The translations under genes and the position numbers were made by a program. This document shows, one piece after another, positions 23,201 to 34,467 of a stretch of 64,000 nt of DNA; the first letter of the stretch is position 1; each line of letters starts with the position of its first letter. Origin of the DNA: Takifugu bimaculatus (Eukaryota; Chordata; Actinopteri; Tetraodontiformes; Tetraodontidae); contig CP034993.1 in assembly GCA_004026145.2 (NCBI GenBank), forward strand, positions 12,403,290 to 12,467,289, given 5' to 3'. The notes under the pieces were generated by a model, which was not told where the DNA came from, made no database searches, and saw nothing but the letters and a program-made list of their open reading frames with translations.

Positions 23201-26200
23201 ATGTGGGGAAGTTTTAGAAAATTCTGTTAAATGCCTGCTTCCTCCGTCGCTTCCTGCTCTATTGCTAAAAAGTGGGGGTTGTGTCAATAGATGCATTAGA
23301 ATTTTTTACAGTGACGTGAAGAAGAAAGCCTAACAGAAACTGTTGTGCTATATATACGTTATAGAGCAGTACTAGTGCAAGGTCAAAGGTCACCGTGCAG
23401 ATAGTTGACCTCCCGTGAAGTTGTGTGTATTTACAGTTGATGAGGATTTGAAGATTTCACACTGAGTACAAGTAGATACGACAACGCGGTGATTTCTGTC
23501 GTTGGTGGTGGGGGTTGGGCTAGAGGAAATGGTACGATGGTGGAAACACAGCTGGTATTTGAATGCCCCGACACATGCACAGAGGCCTGATTGTCTGTAG
23601 GCACAGATGGGTATTGAAGAATGTGGCGATGCAGCCTCGATGTCCCCAGCGGGCTGTGCCTGCTGTGAGGGAGAAAACCATTGTGCTTATTAACACATTT
23701 GAGAACATTTCTTGTCTTTTAAATAAAAACTGCTTCGTTATCTTTTCTCCTGAGCTCTAGGTACACAAACAGGAAAGAGAAGTTGGCCTCTGAGTGTAAT
23801 TTCTGCTCATCCTGACTTCACTTCTTCATATTGTTTTGACAGACCCTACCTGTCCAGCCAGCCACCTGGGAGACCCCTGGGTGTGTGTGGCCAGCCCAGA
23901 GGAGCATGAGCGAAGAGTGACGCCCCCTCCCGGCCCCACCTCTGTTCCTTGCATCTCCTTCACAGAATGTCACTCTCATCAGTCTCCTCAGCCTGATCCC
24001 TGGGGACTCGGGTGATGGGGACTATGATGACGGGCCAGAGTACCTCGCCATTGGTAATTTAGGCAGTCGCCGCATCTCCCGAAGCTCCACCCACAGCAGT
24101 GACCAAAGTGAGCTCCAGGACCGGTCCCAGCAACAGGGGTCCAGGGCTCTTCATGCACAGAGACGGTCATCGTTTTCGGAAGGCCAGAAGGGGCCTGGAT
24201 GGGGGACGCGAGGTCACACACGCTCCTTCTCTGACACGGGTATCAATAAAAAGCCCAGAAGTGGTAAGCAAATGTTGACCCACTCACCTCTGCCCCTCTA
24301 TCAACCTTCTGTTGCTAATGTGTGCATTAACACTGTGATCTTCACCTTAGACAGACACCTTACAGCTGACGTGATGCAGTGATGTTATTTGGATAGTCTG
24401 TGATCCAAATAGATTGAGTTTTGTAATTTGGCTGATTTGGGCTGTTTTGTTTTGCTGATTTTTCTTTTAACAAATTCCTGGGATTTGAGTAATATGGTGT
24501 GAAACTTTCACTTCCTGCAGAGGATGGAAACAGCTTATTTCTTATTTTCTCTTTGCACAGTGTGCACTTTGAAGCAGCCTGAAGCCTCTCAGCCTTTATA
24601 AAATAACTCTGCTCTGTCTGCTCACTGTTTTCTCTCAGCGAGTGATAACTTTCCTTCTGTATTTTCTCTCTGCTCTGTTTTTACTGTTGGTGCAAAGCAG
24701 AGGGCCCCCGAAAAATCACCATAATAATAGAGGACCCTGTCGCAGGTTGGCCGCGCGGTTCTCCATCATGACCCCTCACCTCTGTTTTCCCCCTGCATGC
24801 AGAAAACCGTTCTCTCCCCCTCTCATTTACAGTCTTACCTTCAGCTCATGGTTTCTTTTCTTTGTTTGTTTGTCGTCGGTCAGCTTCACCCAACAAAGCT
24901 GCCACGTGCATAGTTCTCATCAATCCCCTGCATTTTATTCAGTATATCTTTTTGTGTGTGAACGTGATGTTTTCAGTATTTTCAGATTATTGGTATCTTA
25001 TGGCATCGCTGTATTGTTTTGATGTTTTATGAGTGGTAAAGCGACAGTGTTTAACATTTACATAACTTTATATCATATCGACGCAGTGGTGCCAGTTAAA
25101 TCAGACAGCATGTAACTTGCTTTGGAAACAAATGAGGATATTTGGAGCAAATGAAAGATGTCAAAGTGTGATTCAGGGTTTACTTCAGCGGCTGTGATTT
25201 CTTTTAAATAGAATCGGCAGGAGATGAAGGTATAGTGGACTACAGTCCTTTCTCACCCCAGCGCAGTGATGGCAGCACCCCCAGTTCCCTCTACATGGAA
25301 TCTTGTGAGTGTTTTCTCCTGATAGATGTGTGTTTAATACCAAATAAGTTTATCAAATGGAGCTGATATTTCCCTTCCTTGATATAAAGTTGTGATGGTG
25401 CCGACTGAGCCCCAAAGAATGTGGGGTTTTCTTTTCACTGTGTTTATACTGTGATCTCGCAGATGGCTCCCCGAGCAGCGGCGTGTCAGATGGGATGTTC
25501 AGGAAGCCGTCAAAAGGCCAGAGTCTCATCAGTTACCTGTCAGAGCAGGACTTTGGCAGCTGTGCAGACCTGGAGAAGGTCAGCCTGAGTTCACCCCAGC
25601 ACAGTTTAAAAGCACTTCAGCATTGTTCTGAGCCGTCTTTCTCTGGATTCCGCAGGAGAACGCCCATTTCAGCATTTCCGAGTCCCTCATTGCTGCCATT
25701 GAGCTGATGAAGTACAACCTGCGGCATCAGGAGGAGGGTGAGGAGGAGGGAGACAGCGACAGTGAGATCCAGCAGCTCAAGCAGAAGATTCGCCTGAGGA
25801 GGCAACAGATCCGACGCAGCCGCATGCTGCCGTCCGCAACCTCTCAGCGCGGTGAGGCCCCATTTAATAACTGTTAGAGGAAACCATGCCTCTCTTAAGG
25901 TTCTCTTTTGTGATATTTCCTTAATTCTAATTCTGGCAGTTCTCCACTCCACGGATAGTGGCGGCTCCAGGAGGAGCTCGCAGGAGTCGTGCCACGGCCT
26001 GTCTGACTCTGGCTCCGCAGAGGAGGTGGAGGAGTGCGAACTGCAAGGTATCCAGAGGGCTGGAGGAAACTGAAATGTGAAATGTTTGGACGTGATGTCA
26101 AAAAATCTCATATCTAAAACCATATTTGAGCCACTCTGACACGTGTCATTGTATGTCCAACGGGTGCATTTATGATCATAATTCATACTCTTCTCACCAC

Positions 26201-29200
26201 GCCGCCTTCATTTTAATCACAAGATCTGTCATTTAATCCAATTGAACGAGTCGTTTCTTACTAATTACATTGATCCTTCTGCCAGGGAAGTGAGCACATC
26301 ACAGATTTAAGTGGTTCTGAGAGGGTTTGTTGGGCCAGGCAAAGCTTCGGCATTATTTTAGTCAGTTTTCATGAGGTCAAATCATTTTCGGTCACATTTA
26401 CTTTGTGTTTGCCTCAATTTTCCAGCGCTGAACCTTTTTTGTCATGAATCGGGTGTTCCTAACTGCATGACTTGCGAGTACTGTATTTGTGTTGGATGTT
26501 GTACTGTTTGCCTGGATTTCGGTGGCGAGTTGAAAAATGTCTGTGTTTGTGGTGATGGTGGTGCTGAGTGTTAGTTTCTGTCTCTCAGATGGATGTGAGG
26601 GACACTCCCTGCTGGCGGTGTCACAGAATGGCCTCTCCCTGTCACTGGCCTCTCTCTTCTCAGGTATCTGCAGGCTTGCAGGATTCCTTAAATACATGCA
26701 TGTGAATTGTTCTGTGGCAGTGATACCCTGAGAAGAAGCTAATGGCTCCCCTCAACACACACAGTGGCATACGTTCACAATAGCATACTAAAGGGTTTGC
26801 TGTTGCACTAGCGTTACCATCTGTGCGGATCCTCTGGTGAGCAGCTCAGATTTAGTGGTAGTTTGGAGTTGAGCCAGCAGTTGAGTTGAGCCTGACCCTC
26901 AGCATGTCTCCACTGGTGCCCAAGTGCTTCAGTGCTGCTGTGGACCAGCCTGTTTTTACTGGTATAGTGTGTAGATGAGTGAAGAAACAAGTGGCAGATT
27001 TAGTTAGAACATCCATCCATCCATCCATCCATCCATCCATCCATCCATCCATCCATCCATCCATATATTTCAATATAATCTGGAACTAACCCTAAATTAC
27101 AGGTAGCAGTGGTACGTATATACTGGATACTACAGCATTTCCTTCTTGTTTATGAGGCCAAAGTAAAAAAGAAAAGCCAGGCAGTTTCACAAACTCTGCC
27201 CTGCTTAAAAGGAAAGCAAGGACTATGAAACATTGAAACCTTTGTCACAAGAGAAAGCTGAGGAAACACACGCCTGTAGCTCATCCTGTCTCTGGGGCTC
27301 GATGTGTTTATAGAAAAAACTTCACAAAGGAAAGTCAGGCAACAGGACACTAGTTTAGTACAGCCTAGCCTGCAGTTCTGGGTCAATCCTCTGTCTGATT
27401 TGACTAAAGAATTACAGTCCAGGCAGATTACGTAGACTCTCTCCTGCTTTACCAACCCCCAACTGTTGCTGCTCAGCCACATGACACCACTCCTGCATAT
27501 CCTGTTCTTAAATATACATTTAGTGATGAGACCTCTGTCTGATTTAACATCTCTCTTCCTCACTAAACTGCTGCTGGGCTGTAGCCAATAGTGCTAACTG
27601 GCCATCTTATGATGAAGTCTTTGTTGTTGTTTTAGCTACAGTGCTTTTAGGACTTTTGTTTTTTCTTCTTACAGATGCAGACATAAAGCGGAGTGTTAGC
27701 TTCTGGCAGCAGGTCTTTCCTCAGCTCGGACTCCATGTTAGTAGCAGCCGCAGTTTCTTCTTCTGCTCAAATGTTGTTTTCCCACAATTCCTATAATTGT
27801 ATGAAATGTAAAATATGCTATCCAATTTTACTATTTTGGTCATTAAACTTGTCAATATGAAGTCCAGTCTGCATTTAATTTAAGGCCTTCAGACAAGTCA
27901 CAAAGTTGAGGTTGAAGTGTTGAAGCTGTTGTGTATTTGCAGATCTAAGTCCTTCCTCCAGTCTAACTCGGCTGAGTCGGTAGCGATGGGTTTACTCAGA
28001 CAGTTTGAGGGCATGCAGCTTCCTGCCGCCTCAGAGCTCGAGTGGCTGGTCCCAGAGCAAGACGCTCCACAGAAGGTTTGTGCATTTTCTATTACTTGGC
28101 ACAGACTTTGACTAACCCATGTAGATTCAAACTTTACAAACTTTACAAAGTCTTTTAAAACAGCTCGAACTGACCCAAATGCTGCACGAAAGGGTGAACA
28201 GTAGAGGAAATAGGGGTTTGGGTCGAGAAGCGGAAGGTTGACGGTTCAAGCCTCAGACCGCCTGGGGCTGGTGGTCTGGGGCTTGAACTGTCAAGGGCTG
28301 GCGAGACATTCAGCTGTGAATCCTTCACATATGCAACTGGGATAGGCTCCAGCATCCTCCCCGTTACCCCGAAACAGATATGGTGGCCAGGGAAACAAAA
28401 ACAACAAATCATCAAGAGATTTAAAAACAATCAACAACAATAAAATCTAAAAATCAATCAGGAGTGAGAACAAAACTGGGGGAATATGCTCATGTTTGTG
28501 TGTCCCAGTGTGGAGAAGGTCAGGCTGCATTCTGCACAAGGTAATAAGGTAATAAGGTGCGTCCAGGCCAATGTAAAGTCGATTACAGTAATCCAGCTGT
28601 GTGTTATTAACGGCACGAGTCCAATTTAATAACAGCACTAATCTGGAGTAGTCACAGCAGCTTTGCCCGTCTGCTCTGTTCTCCTGCAGCTGCTGCCCAT
28701 CCCCGACTCGCTGCCAATCTCACCCGATGATGGAGAACACGCAGACATCTACAAGCTGAGGATTAGAGTGCGAGGAAACCTGGAATGGGCGCCACCGCGA
28801 CCACAAATCATCTTCAACATTCACCCTGCTCCCAAGTGAGTCAAAGCAGGAAGCATTTTTAACCTTTAACCCGTCTCCATGGTGACAGGAGGTTTTATTC
28901 TGTTTACAATTTTGTTCTCATGGTTTTTATGACGCCTGCACAGGTTGCTTGTTATCTAGAACAGGAGCTGCCATTAAATATTTAAGGGTGTTTTTTTGTT
29001 TGTTTCAAAGTTATGTTTCTGTAGAATAAAGAAATTGGCAACACTTCAGTCATGGTGAAAACCCAGATGAAAAAAAACAAACCTGCATTTAAATTTACTA
29101 CTTGATCAATGGTTCTGACAAGCTGACTCTGCCCATTAGGAGGAAAATAGTTGTTGCTAAGCAGAATTACCGCTGCGCTGGCTGCGGCACCCGCATTGAC

Positions 29201-32200
29201 CCAGGTATGACTACCAAAGCCTTAAAGATAATCCCTTCATTTCAGCATGTGTTTGAATTTAATTCCATCAGCCAAACAAGAACCAGACCCTGAATATTTG
29301 CATTTCAGTTCCCTGTTTCAGTTAGATTTCTGAGTGAGCAAACGTAACCTTTGCTGTCATAAAAAGTGTCCTGTCCTCCTGTCCAGATTACATCAAGCGC
29401 CTGCGCTACTGTGAATACCTGGGCCGTTACTTCTGCCAGTGCTGCCACGAGAACGCGCAGGCGGTCGTTCCTGGCAGAGTGCTGAGGAAGTGGGACTTCA
29501 GCAAGTACTACATCAGCAACTTCGCCCGCGATCTGCTGAGCAAGATCGCAGGCGACCCGCTGTTCAACCTGAGCGACATCAACAGTGGGCTGTACAAGAA
29601 GGTCAAAGCTCTGGAGGCCGTCAGGGTGAGCTTGGGGAACAAAAACTGCACGATCCCTACGAAAATAACTTGTGTTTTTGTGTGAATCCCAGTATATGAT
29701 GAATTAAAAGGATGTGTTTTCCTCTATGTCCTTCTTGTTTAGGTTTTTAGGACGCAGCTGTGTCACATGAAGAATCTCTTTAAGACCTGCCGCTTTGCTA
29801 AAGAGTAAGATTTCTGCCTGTTTGTGCCTTCATGTCTTTTAAAACTATCATCTCAAATGATGGATCGAAATCTGTGTGTGTTCTGTAGAGTGCTAGACAA
29901 GTTTGACATCCTGCCCGGTCACCTGACTGAGGACCTTCACCTCTTCTCCCTAAATGACCTCAACGCAGTGCGCAACGGCAATCTGGTTCCTCGCATGAAA
30001 GAGCTGCTTAAACTTGGTACCATGCATGTTGCTGGCTGTGTGGTAAGATCAGAACAATTCAGTTTTGAAGGACTATTATTATCATATCTGCATCGTTAGC
30101 TTCGTTTGCCCTCCTTATCTCCACAAAACTCCTCCTAAGTCTTTTGGTTTTTTATTGCAGTAGTAAAACAAAAGTTAGGTTCCTGTATAATAAGTGGCTC
30201 CGCCCACATTCCTGCCTTAACCATGTCTCTTTAAACATTCTGCAGCTGTGCCAGGCTAAAGGCTTTGTGTGTGAGTTCTGCGGCAATGAAAAGGACATCA
30301 TCTTCCCCTTCCAGCTGCACAAGTGCCAACGCTGTGAAGGTGAGCACGCACCACTGGGGGCAGGCCTGGTTGGCCCCAGAAGCCCCGTTCCCCGTCCCTC
30401 CCTCCCACATATCTGGAGAGACTGGAAACCTCGCAGGCTGTCAAATGTCCTCTTGCGAGACATGAGAGAGGGGGAGGGAGGGGAGGAGGCTTCCGATGAC
30501 TGCAAGAGTAGGGGGCCGTATCAGGTCTCCACTGATGGGAGTAAAGGTGATGTGGAGGAGCAGGAGGAGGCAGGAGGGGGAGAACTGGAGGTCGGGGGAG
30601 AGACGCAGGAGAAAGGAGGAGATGAGGGAGGAGGTGGGTATCGCAGGAAGGCTTACAGAAAACTAGGGGCCATGCTGGGGGAGCGAAGGGTACGGAGGGA
30701 GGCCAACCTGTTGAAGACGCTTCACATCGACAGACTGAAGAAGAGCTTCGGTAAAGGAGACAGCGACAGTGAAAGCATGGAGAGTCCAGAAGAAACGGCA
30801 CAAGAGAGGAAGCACTTATGGAACATTCCCAAGTTAACGGTTTTTCCAAAAAGGAACAGAAAGGACGAAGGAATAGAGGAGGAGAAGGAGGACAAAGAGG
30901 GGAGGGAACTGGCCGAGGACGTTAAAGTGTCGGACAAATCAGCCGAAACAGAAAGATCCAGCGAAGAGAATCTCTCTGTCCTCAAACTGTTCAGAGCTCA
31001 AAAGATGTCTGCTGTTTTATCCAGAGGAAGGACAGAGGAGGAGGAGGAGGACAGAAGTAGAGAGAGTGATGGCAAGACAGAGAGAGGGGCGGAGGAGGGC
31101 GAGGCAACCATCGTTACCCGAAAAACCTGGAGAGGCCGTAAAACTCGGAGGGCCAGAAGAATAACCAGGGACAGGAAGATCAGGGATCTGATGGAGAGAG
31201 AGAACAAAGCAGAGGGTGGGGAGAGCACAGGAAGAGACGCTGGAGGCAGTGAGAGCAGCGGAGGGGACGAGGGCGGCCAGAGCCACACAGCGCTTCAGAC
31301 CGAGGAGGGATAAAGGTCAAAGGTCGTGGGCAGGCAGGTTCAGGACGGGTGGAACTGACAGTATTTGGAACAGTGATTATTGCCACCTGCCATCCTGCGG
31401 AACCCACCTGATGTTGGGCTCCAAATGTCCCCAGAATTGTTCTCCTGGTTCAAAGACGAAGAAGAACAGACCCAACGTGGGAGAAGCCGTTTATTAGCTT
31501 TTCCTCCTCTGCCTATGGCTTTCCAGAGCCTCTCTGCTGCTGTGAACTGATCTCTGAGCTGTTCCTCGCGCTGCAGGGGTGTGGCTGTGTCCTCTCTTTG
31601 GTGGACTTTGGATGTTATTTGCGGGTCTTTAGTGCTGGAAGGCTTTGAAGGCCTTGGTGTGCGCGCTGCTGCGGCCGCCTGAGGGTTTTCTGTGTTCCTC
31701 CTCCAGGCTGCAGGGAGGACGCAGGTTGTTTGCTGCTCACGCGCATTTACATTTCATCTTATCCGTTTCCTTCAGAGTGGCTCATCAGGGTAGTTTTCCA
31801 CAGAAATGTAAGGTGGAAACGTTCAGCTGTTAATTTATTTTCTTTCTCATTCAAAGGTGCCTCACCAGAGATGTGAGCGAGTGAACGTGTCATTGATTCT
31901 TTTAGTCCTCTACCTGCCTATATTTAAGCTTTATGTGAATGTTGAATAAACACCTTTATAGAATTTTCCTTTCATTTTGTCCTTTTATTTTCAACAAAGA
32001 GTGAATCATCTGGGACAAGTCTGTTCCTGGATTGGGTCAGAACAGGTCTAAACCGGTTTAGGGTTGGGTTCCGCCAGTGTTTCAGGGATATTAGCTTCTT
32101 GCTTCGCCTCCTGTCCTCCTGCCTCCCGACGCTCCGTCTCCCAAGCTTTTATACTCTCCACCTCTCCCGGCCTCCCCTGGGCCTCTTTGTGATTGGCTGT

Positions 32201-32492
32201 GCCGTCAACGGGCTGCTGGCAAACTGGTTAAACTGGTTAAAGTTTGTGAACGCTGCGGCAGGCTTGTTTGTTTTCCCATCTCCTCCTCCGCTGAGTCTCA
32301 TGAGCAGATGCACCAGTGACTGTTGTGACCTTGCTTTCTGTCTTTCACCCTCCAGAATGCCACGCGTGCTACCATCGCAGCTGCTTCCGAGCAGGGAAAG
32401 ACTGCCCCCGATGCCAGCGGCTGGCAGAGCGGAGGGAGAGGATGACGCGGAAGAACATGGAGGAGCAGGAAGATGAGGGTGGAGGAACGTAA
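20217..32492 (+). CDS. rubcn: Rubicon (RUN and cysteine-rich domain, Beclin 1-interacting)
   Basis: Coding exons: 20217-20254, 21353-21506, 21763-21846, 22473-22632, 22778-22884, 22964-23189, 23843-23916, 23966-24263, 24701-24745 (cassette), 25212-25304, 25463-25578, 25656-25851, 25940-26047, 26589-26663 (cassette), 27675-27736, 27950-28075, 28690-28835, 29140-29204, 29387-29625, 29743-29804, 29889-30042, 30246-30339, 32356-32492. They sum to about 952 residues, close to mammalian Rubicon (about 970). Exons 2-5 encode the N-terminal RUN domain (for example [18 protein letters not shown]). Mid-protein motifs include [30 protein letters not shown] and a helical [13 protein letters not shown]. 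The C-terminal Rubicon homology region has zinc-ligand pairs [33 protein letters not shown] and CPRC. Rubicon binds the Beclin 1-VPS34 complex and RAB7, restrains autophagosome maturation and supports LC3-associated phagocytosis. The least certain joints are 23,917-23,965 and 27,737-27,949. Confidence 0.93.
23881..23965 (+). other. rubcn: Ambiguous mini-intron in rubcn (49 or 85 nt)
   Basis: The frame entering at 23,843 hits a stop just before the conserved [14 protein letters not shown] stretch, so the two frames must be bridged. Two donors restore phase with the same acceptor CTTCACAG (ending 23,965): GTGACG at 23,917 (49-nt intron) and GTGTGT at 23,881 (85-nt intron). The pyrimidine-rich acceptor is good. 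The 85-nt length is more usual, while the longer exon keeps residues ([11 protein letters not shown]) that loosely resemble mammalian Rubicon. A one-base assembly error is the third option. Confidence 0.5.
24701..24745 (+). CDS. rubcn: Candidate 45-nt cassette exon of rubcn
   Basis: Between the exons at 23,966-24,263 and 25,212-25,304, both of which meet in phase 1, lies a 45-nt segment bounded by gcaaagcag and gttggc. It is open in exactly the needed phase (1 in, 1 out) and encodes 15 residues, [15 protein letters not shown] in frame. Skipping it leaves the reading frame intact. The donor is weak (GTTGGC), which suits alternative inclusion. Confidence 0.5.
26589..26663 (+). CDS. rubcn: 75-nt phase-1 cassette exon of rubcn
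   Basis: The segment is bounded by tctctcag and gtatct, 75 nt long, phase 1 on both sides. It adds 25 residues ([15 protein letters not shown] and a short hydrophobic serine/leucine run) immediately before the conserved DADIKR stretch. Mammalian Rubicon passes directly from the acidic VDEFEIQ-type sequence to DADIRR, so this exon looks like an optional or lineage-specific insertion. Confidence 0.6.
27010..27064. repeat. (CCAT)n microsatellite
   Basis: About 13 uninterrupted CATC tetranucleotides lie in a rubcn intron. The complementary strand reads as repeated MDGW in one frame, without coding meaning. Confidence 0.97.
28185..28390 (+). repeat. tRNA-derived SINE with L2-like tail in a rubcn intron
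   Basis: A B-box-like GGTTCAAGCCTCAGAC (near 28,242) follows a degenerate tRNA-like head. The body ends with GGGATAGGCTCCAGCATCC (near 28,340), the 3' tail shared by many fish SINEs and L2-clade LINEs. A-rich and AAC-rich sequence follows to about 28,440. It lies in the sense orientation of rubcn. Confidence 0.6.
28441..28640. repeat. Further retroposon-like fragment in the same rubcn intron
   Basis: Sequence around CGATTACAGTAATCCAGC (28,579-28,596) resembles a segment common in teleost interspersed repeats. A short direct repeat, GTAATAAG twice, lies just upstream. The element boundaries are not clear. Confidence 0.3.
30340..31313 (+). CDS. rubcn: In-frame 324-codon extension of a rubcn exon: alternative terminal exon candidate
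   Basis: If the donor at 30,340 (gtgagc) is not used, the exon that begins at 30,246 stays open for another 324 codons to TAA at 31,311-31,313. The extension is highly charged, with Glu/Gly-rich and Arg/Lys-rich blocks ([17 protein letters not shown] at the end), and has stretches of normal-looking composition ([20 protein letters not shown]). I recognise no domain. A poly(A) signal AATAAA at 31,945-31,950 could end such a transcript. Use of this form would remove the last zinc-binding cluster of Rubicon. The DNA is purine-rich and the opposite strand is also largely open, so chance openness is not excluded. Confidence 0.45.
31945..31950 (+). terminator. Poly(A) signal inside the last rubcn intron
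   Basis: An AATAAA hexamer, with a T-rich stretch following by about 40 nt, lies 630 nt after the stop of the long alternative exon and before the canonical last exon. It is consistent with an alternative 3' end. Confidence 0.45.
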
Positions 32493-32768
32493 CGCCGGTA
32501 TGGAAACAAAGCAGGGTCTGGAAGAAGAGCACAACATGATTGTAGAGACTGAGCACCTCCTTTTCTGTTCCGGCTATTTCAGGGAGGAATTATTAGCTAC
32601 ATCTAGATTTTATGATGTCATTGCAGTGCCGATTGTGCAGCTGGTCCCACATCAGGTTTTTCTGTGTGTCCTGATTCTGTAGATGTCTGAGATGCATTCA
32701 GTGACCCTCACACAACATGCACTTTACTCTGACCAGCCATTTTTAGCCTGCGTTCTTTTGGAAGATTT

Positions 32769-32774
32769 ATTAAA
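32769..32774 (+). terminator. rubcn: rubcn poly(A) signal (ATTAAA)
   Basis: ATTAAA lies 277 nt downstream of the canonical stop codon, followed by a T-rich downstream element. No better hexamer lies between the stop and this point. Confidence 0.5.
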
Positions 32775-32799
32775 GATGTCTACTTTTTAAAAAGATTTT

Positions 32800-34144
32800 C
32801 TCTAATGTAACATATTTTCCGTATCAGTCGGTATTTAATTCTCAGAATCTATTAAATTGTATTTCCTGTCATACCTTTTGATGTGGCAACGAGTTTCGTG
32901 AAGCGGCGACACCTGGTGGCGTCGCTGAGGTAAATCCCAATTCTTGTTGAAAACTTTTATATGAAATGTCGCAGCAGGTGAGGGACTAAAGCTATTTATC
33001 CTCCTGAAAATCAACAGATGCTTGAATGACAACGATCCTCATTTTTACAGCTGTGGTCAAACTAATGTATTTAAGAGTTGAGTAAATATTTAATCACAGT
33101 TATATCAAGTTATATAAATTTACTCTACCAACTACTGCAGCTTTTGTCAAGTGCTTTAGCTTTTAATCTTTTTAATGGCAAGAGCTCCTTTAAAAGAAAA
33201 AAAGAAGCAAAAGCCAAGTAAACTTTTTGGATCTGCGAAACATTTAAGTGCTTTAACTTGATAACTTTAACTTAGAAAATACATAATGTTTTTAACAAAT
33301 CTATAATAATCCTAAAATGATTGAGCTTTTAGGTTGTTTTAGGTGTGTGTGTGCGCACGCGTGCGTGCATTCACATGTGTAACTACTGGATGGTCTGCAC
33401 GGCCTCGACTGCACTTGTCTCCTCGGATGTCGTAGGCAGCTAATTGCACTCATCTGCTGTGGTTGAGTGGAGTCGCCAACACTCTTCCGGATGCTTCTAG
33501 CATGTTTCCCGCTGAAATATTTCAGCTCTTTACTGAGACGTCAAGTCTTTAAAACTTAAACGTTGCGTCCAAAACTGAAGCCATCCATCAGCCATAGCTT
33601 CCATTTTCTTCTATTTCTGTTAATCTCCATCTTTATATAGTGTATACCCCCCCAGCCCCTTACCCCATCCAGTATACAAGAACATTTTAATTCCTAATTA
33701 ATGGCAACATTCGTACATGAATTCCTCCAGGAACACCCGACAATCAGTTAAATCACGCAACTCACCAGTGGGACAGGATTGTTCGTGTGAGAAACAATAA
33801 AAAAAAGAGCAAACTTCACTCTTGTCTTAAGATTAAGCAGCTGCTTTTAAATGACACACTGAATGAAGTGACACATCTCGAGTCTGCAGGGCCGCCTTGA
33901 AGCCAGAGGTGTGTGAAGGTGTCAGGTGCACTACAGTTTTTATTGTAACAAATGCGAATTATTGTGGTCATTTTTGTGTTGATTTGCCTTTTTTCGAGTT
34001 ATGTTGACAATAAAAGACTGGCAAGACTGTTAATGGTTTGTTTGTTTTTTGTGTATTGCCTGGGAAGGTATTATAAGGTAATAATCTTAATTTGTATGAA
34101 AAATAAGATCCAAAAGCATCCTTCAGATGGTACGAGCATCTTAC
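32800..34144. other. Intergenic region between rubcn and the receptor array; no gene seen
   Basis: The two flanking transcription units converge here (rubcn on +, the array on -). Apart from a short GT/GC-alternating tract near 33,344-33,370 I see no feature. Open frames are short and not gene-like. Confidence 0.5.
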
Positions 34145-34467
34145 CAAAATATCCGTAATGTCAAAAATTTATAGCTCAGTATATAAAATTTGTTCCGAAC
34201 ACGCCAGGTAGAGGGTCATCTCATGGCTTCACCTGGTGGACATCTAACTGCACTACACTTTGGTATAAATGTGGCATTTAACACATGTTAGGAATATATA
34301 AATTACTATTTATACAATCCCATACAAACAAATAGCCAAAAATATTTTGGCTGGAGTAAATTGTAAAATCTCATATTACTGTTATTATTAGTAGTGATCT
34401 GGTGTTTGTAAACTTGTGTAATTGTTTGACCGGGACTGTTAGTGTCAACATTAGATAAATGTCCAAC

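Noticed and set aside
26852..27073. Minus-strand frame with MDGW repeats
   Set aside because: Translation of a CATC microsatellite.
30298..30849. 183-codon minus-strand frame opposite the rubcn read-through exon
   Set aside because: Pro/Ser/Leu-rich composition is what the complement of a purine-rich strand gives; the plus frame is continuous with a known exon.
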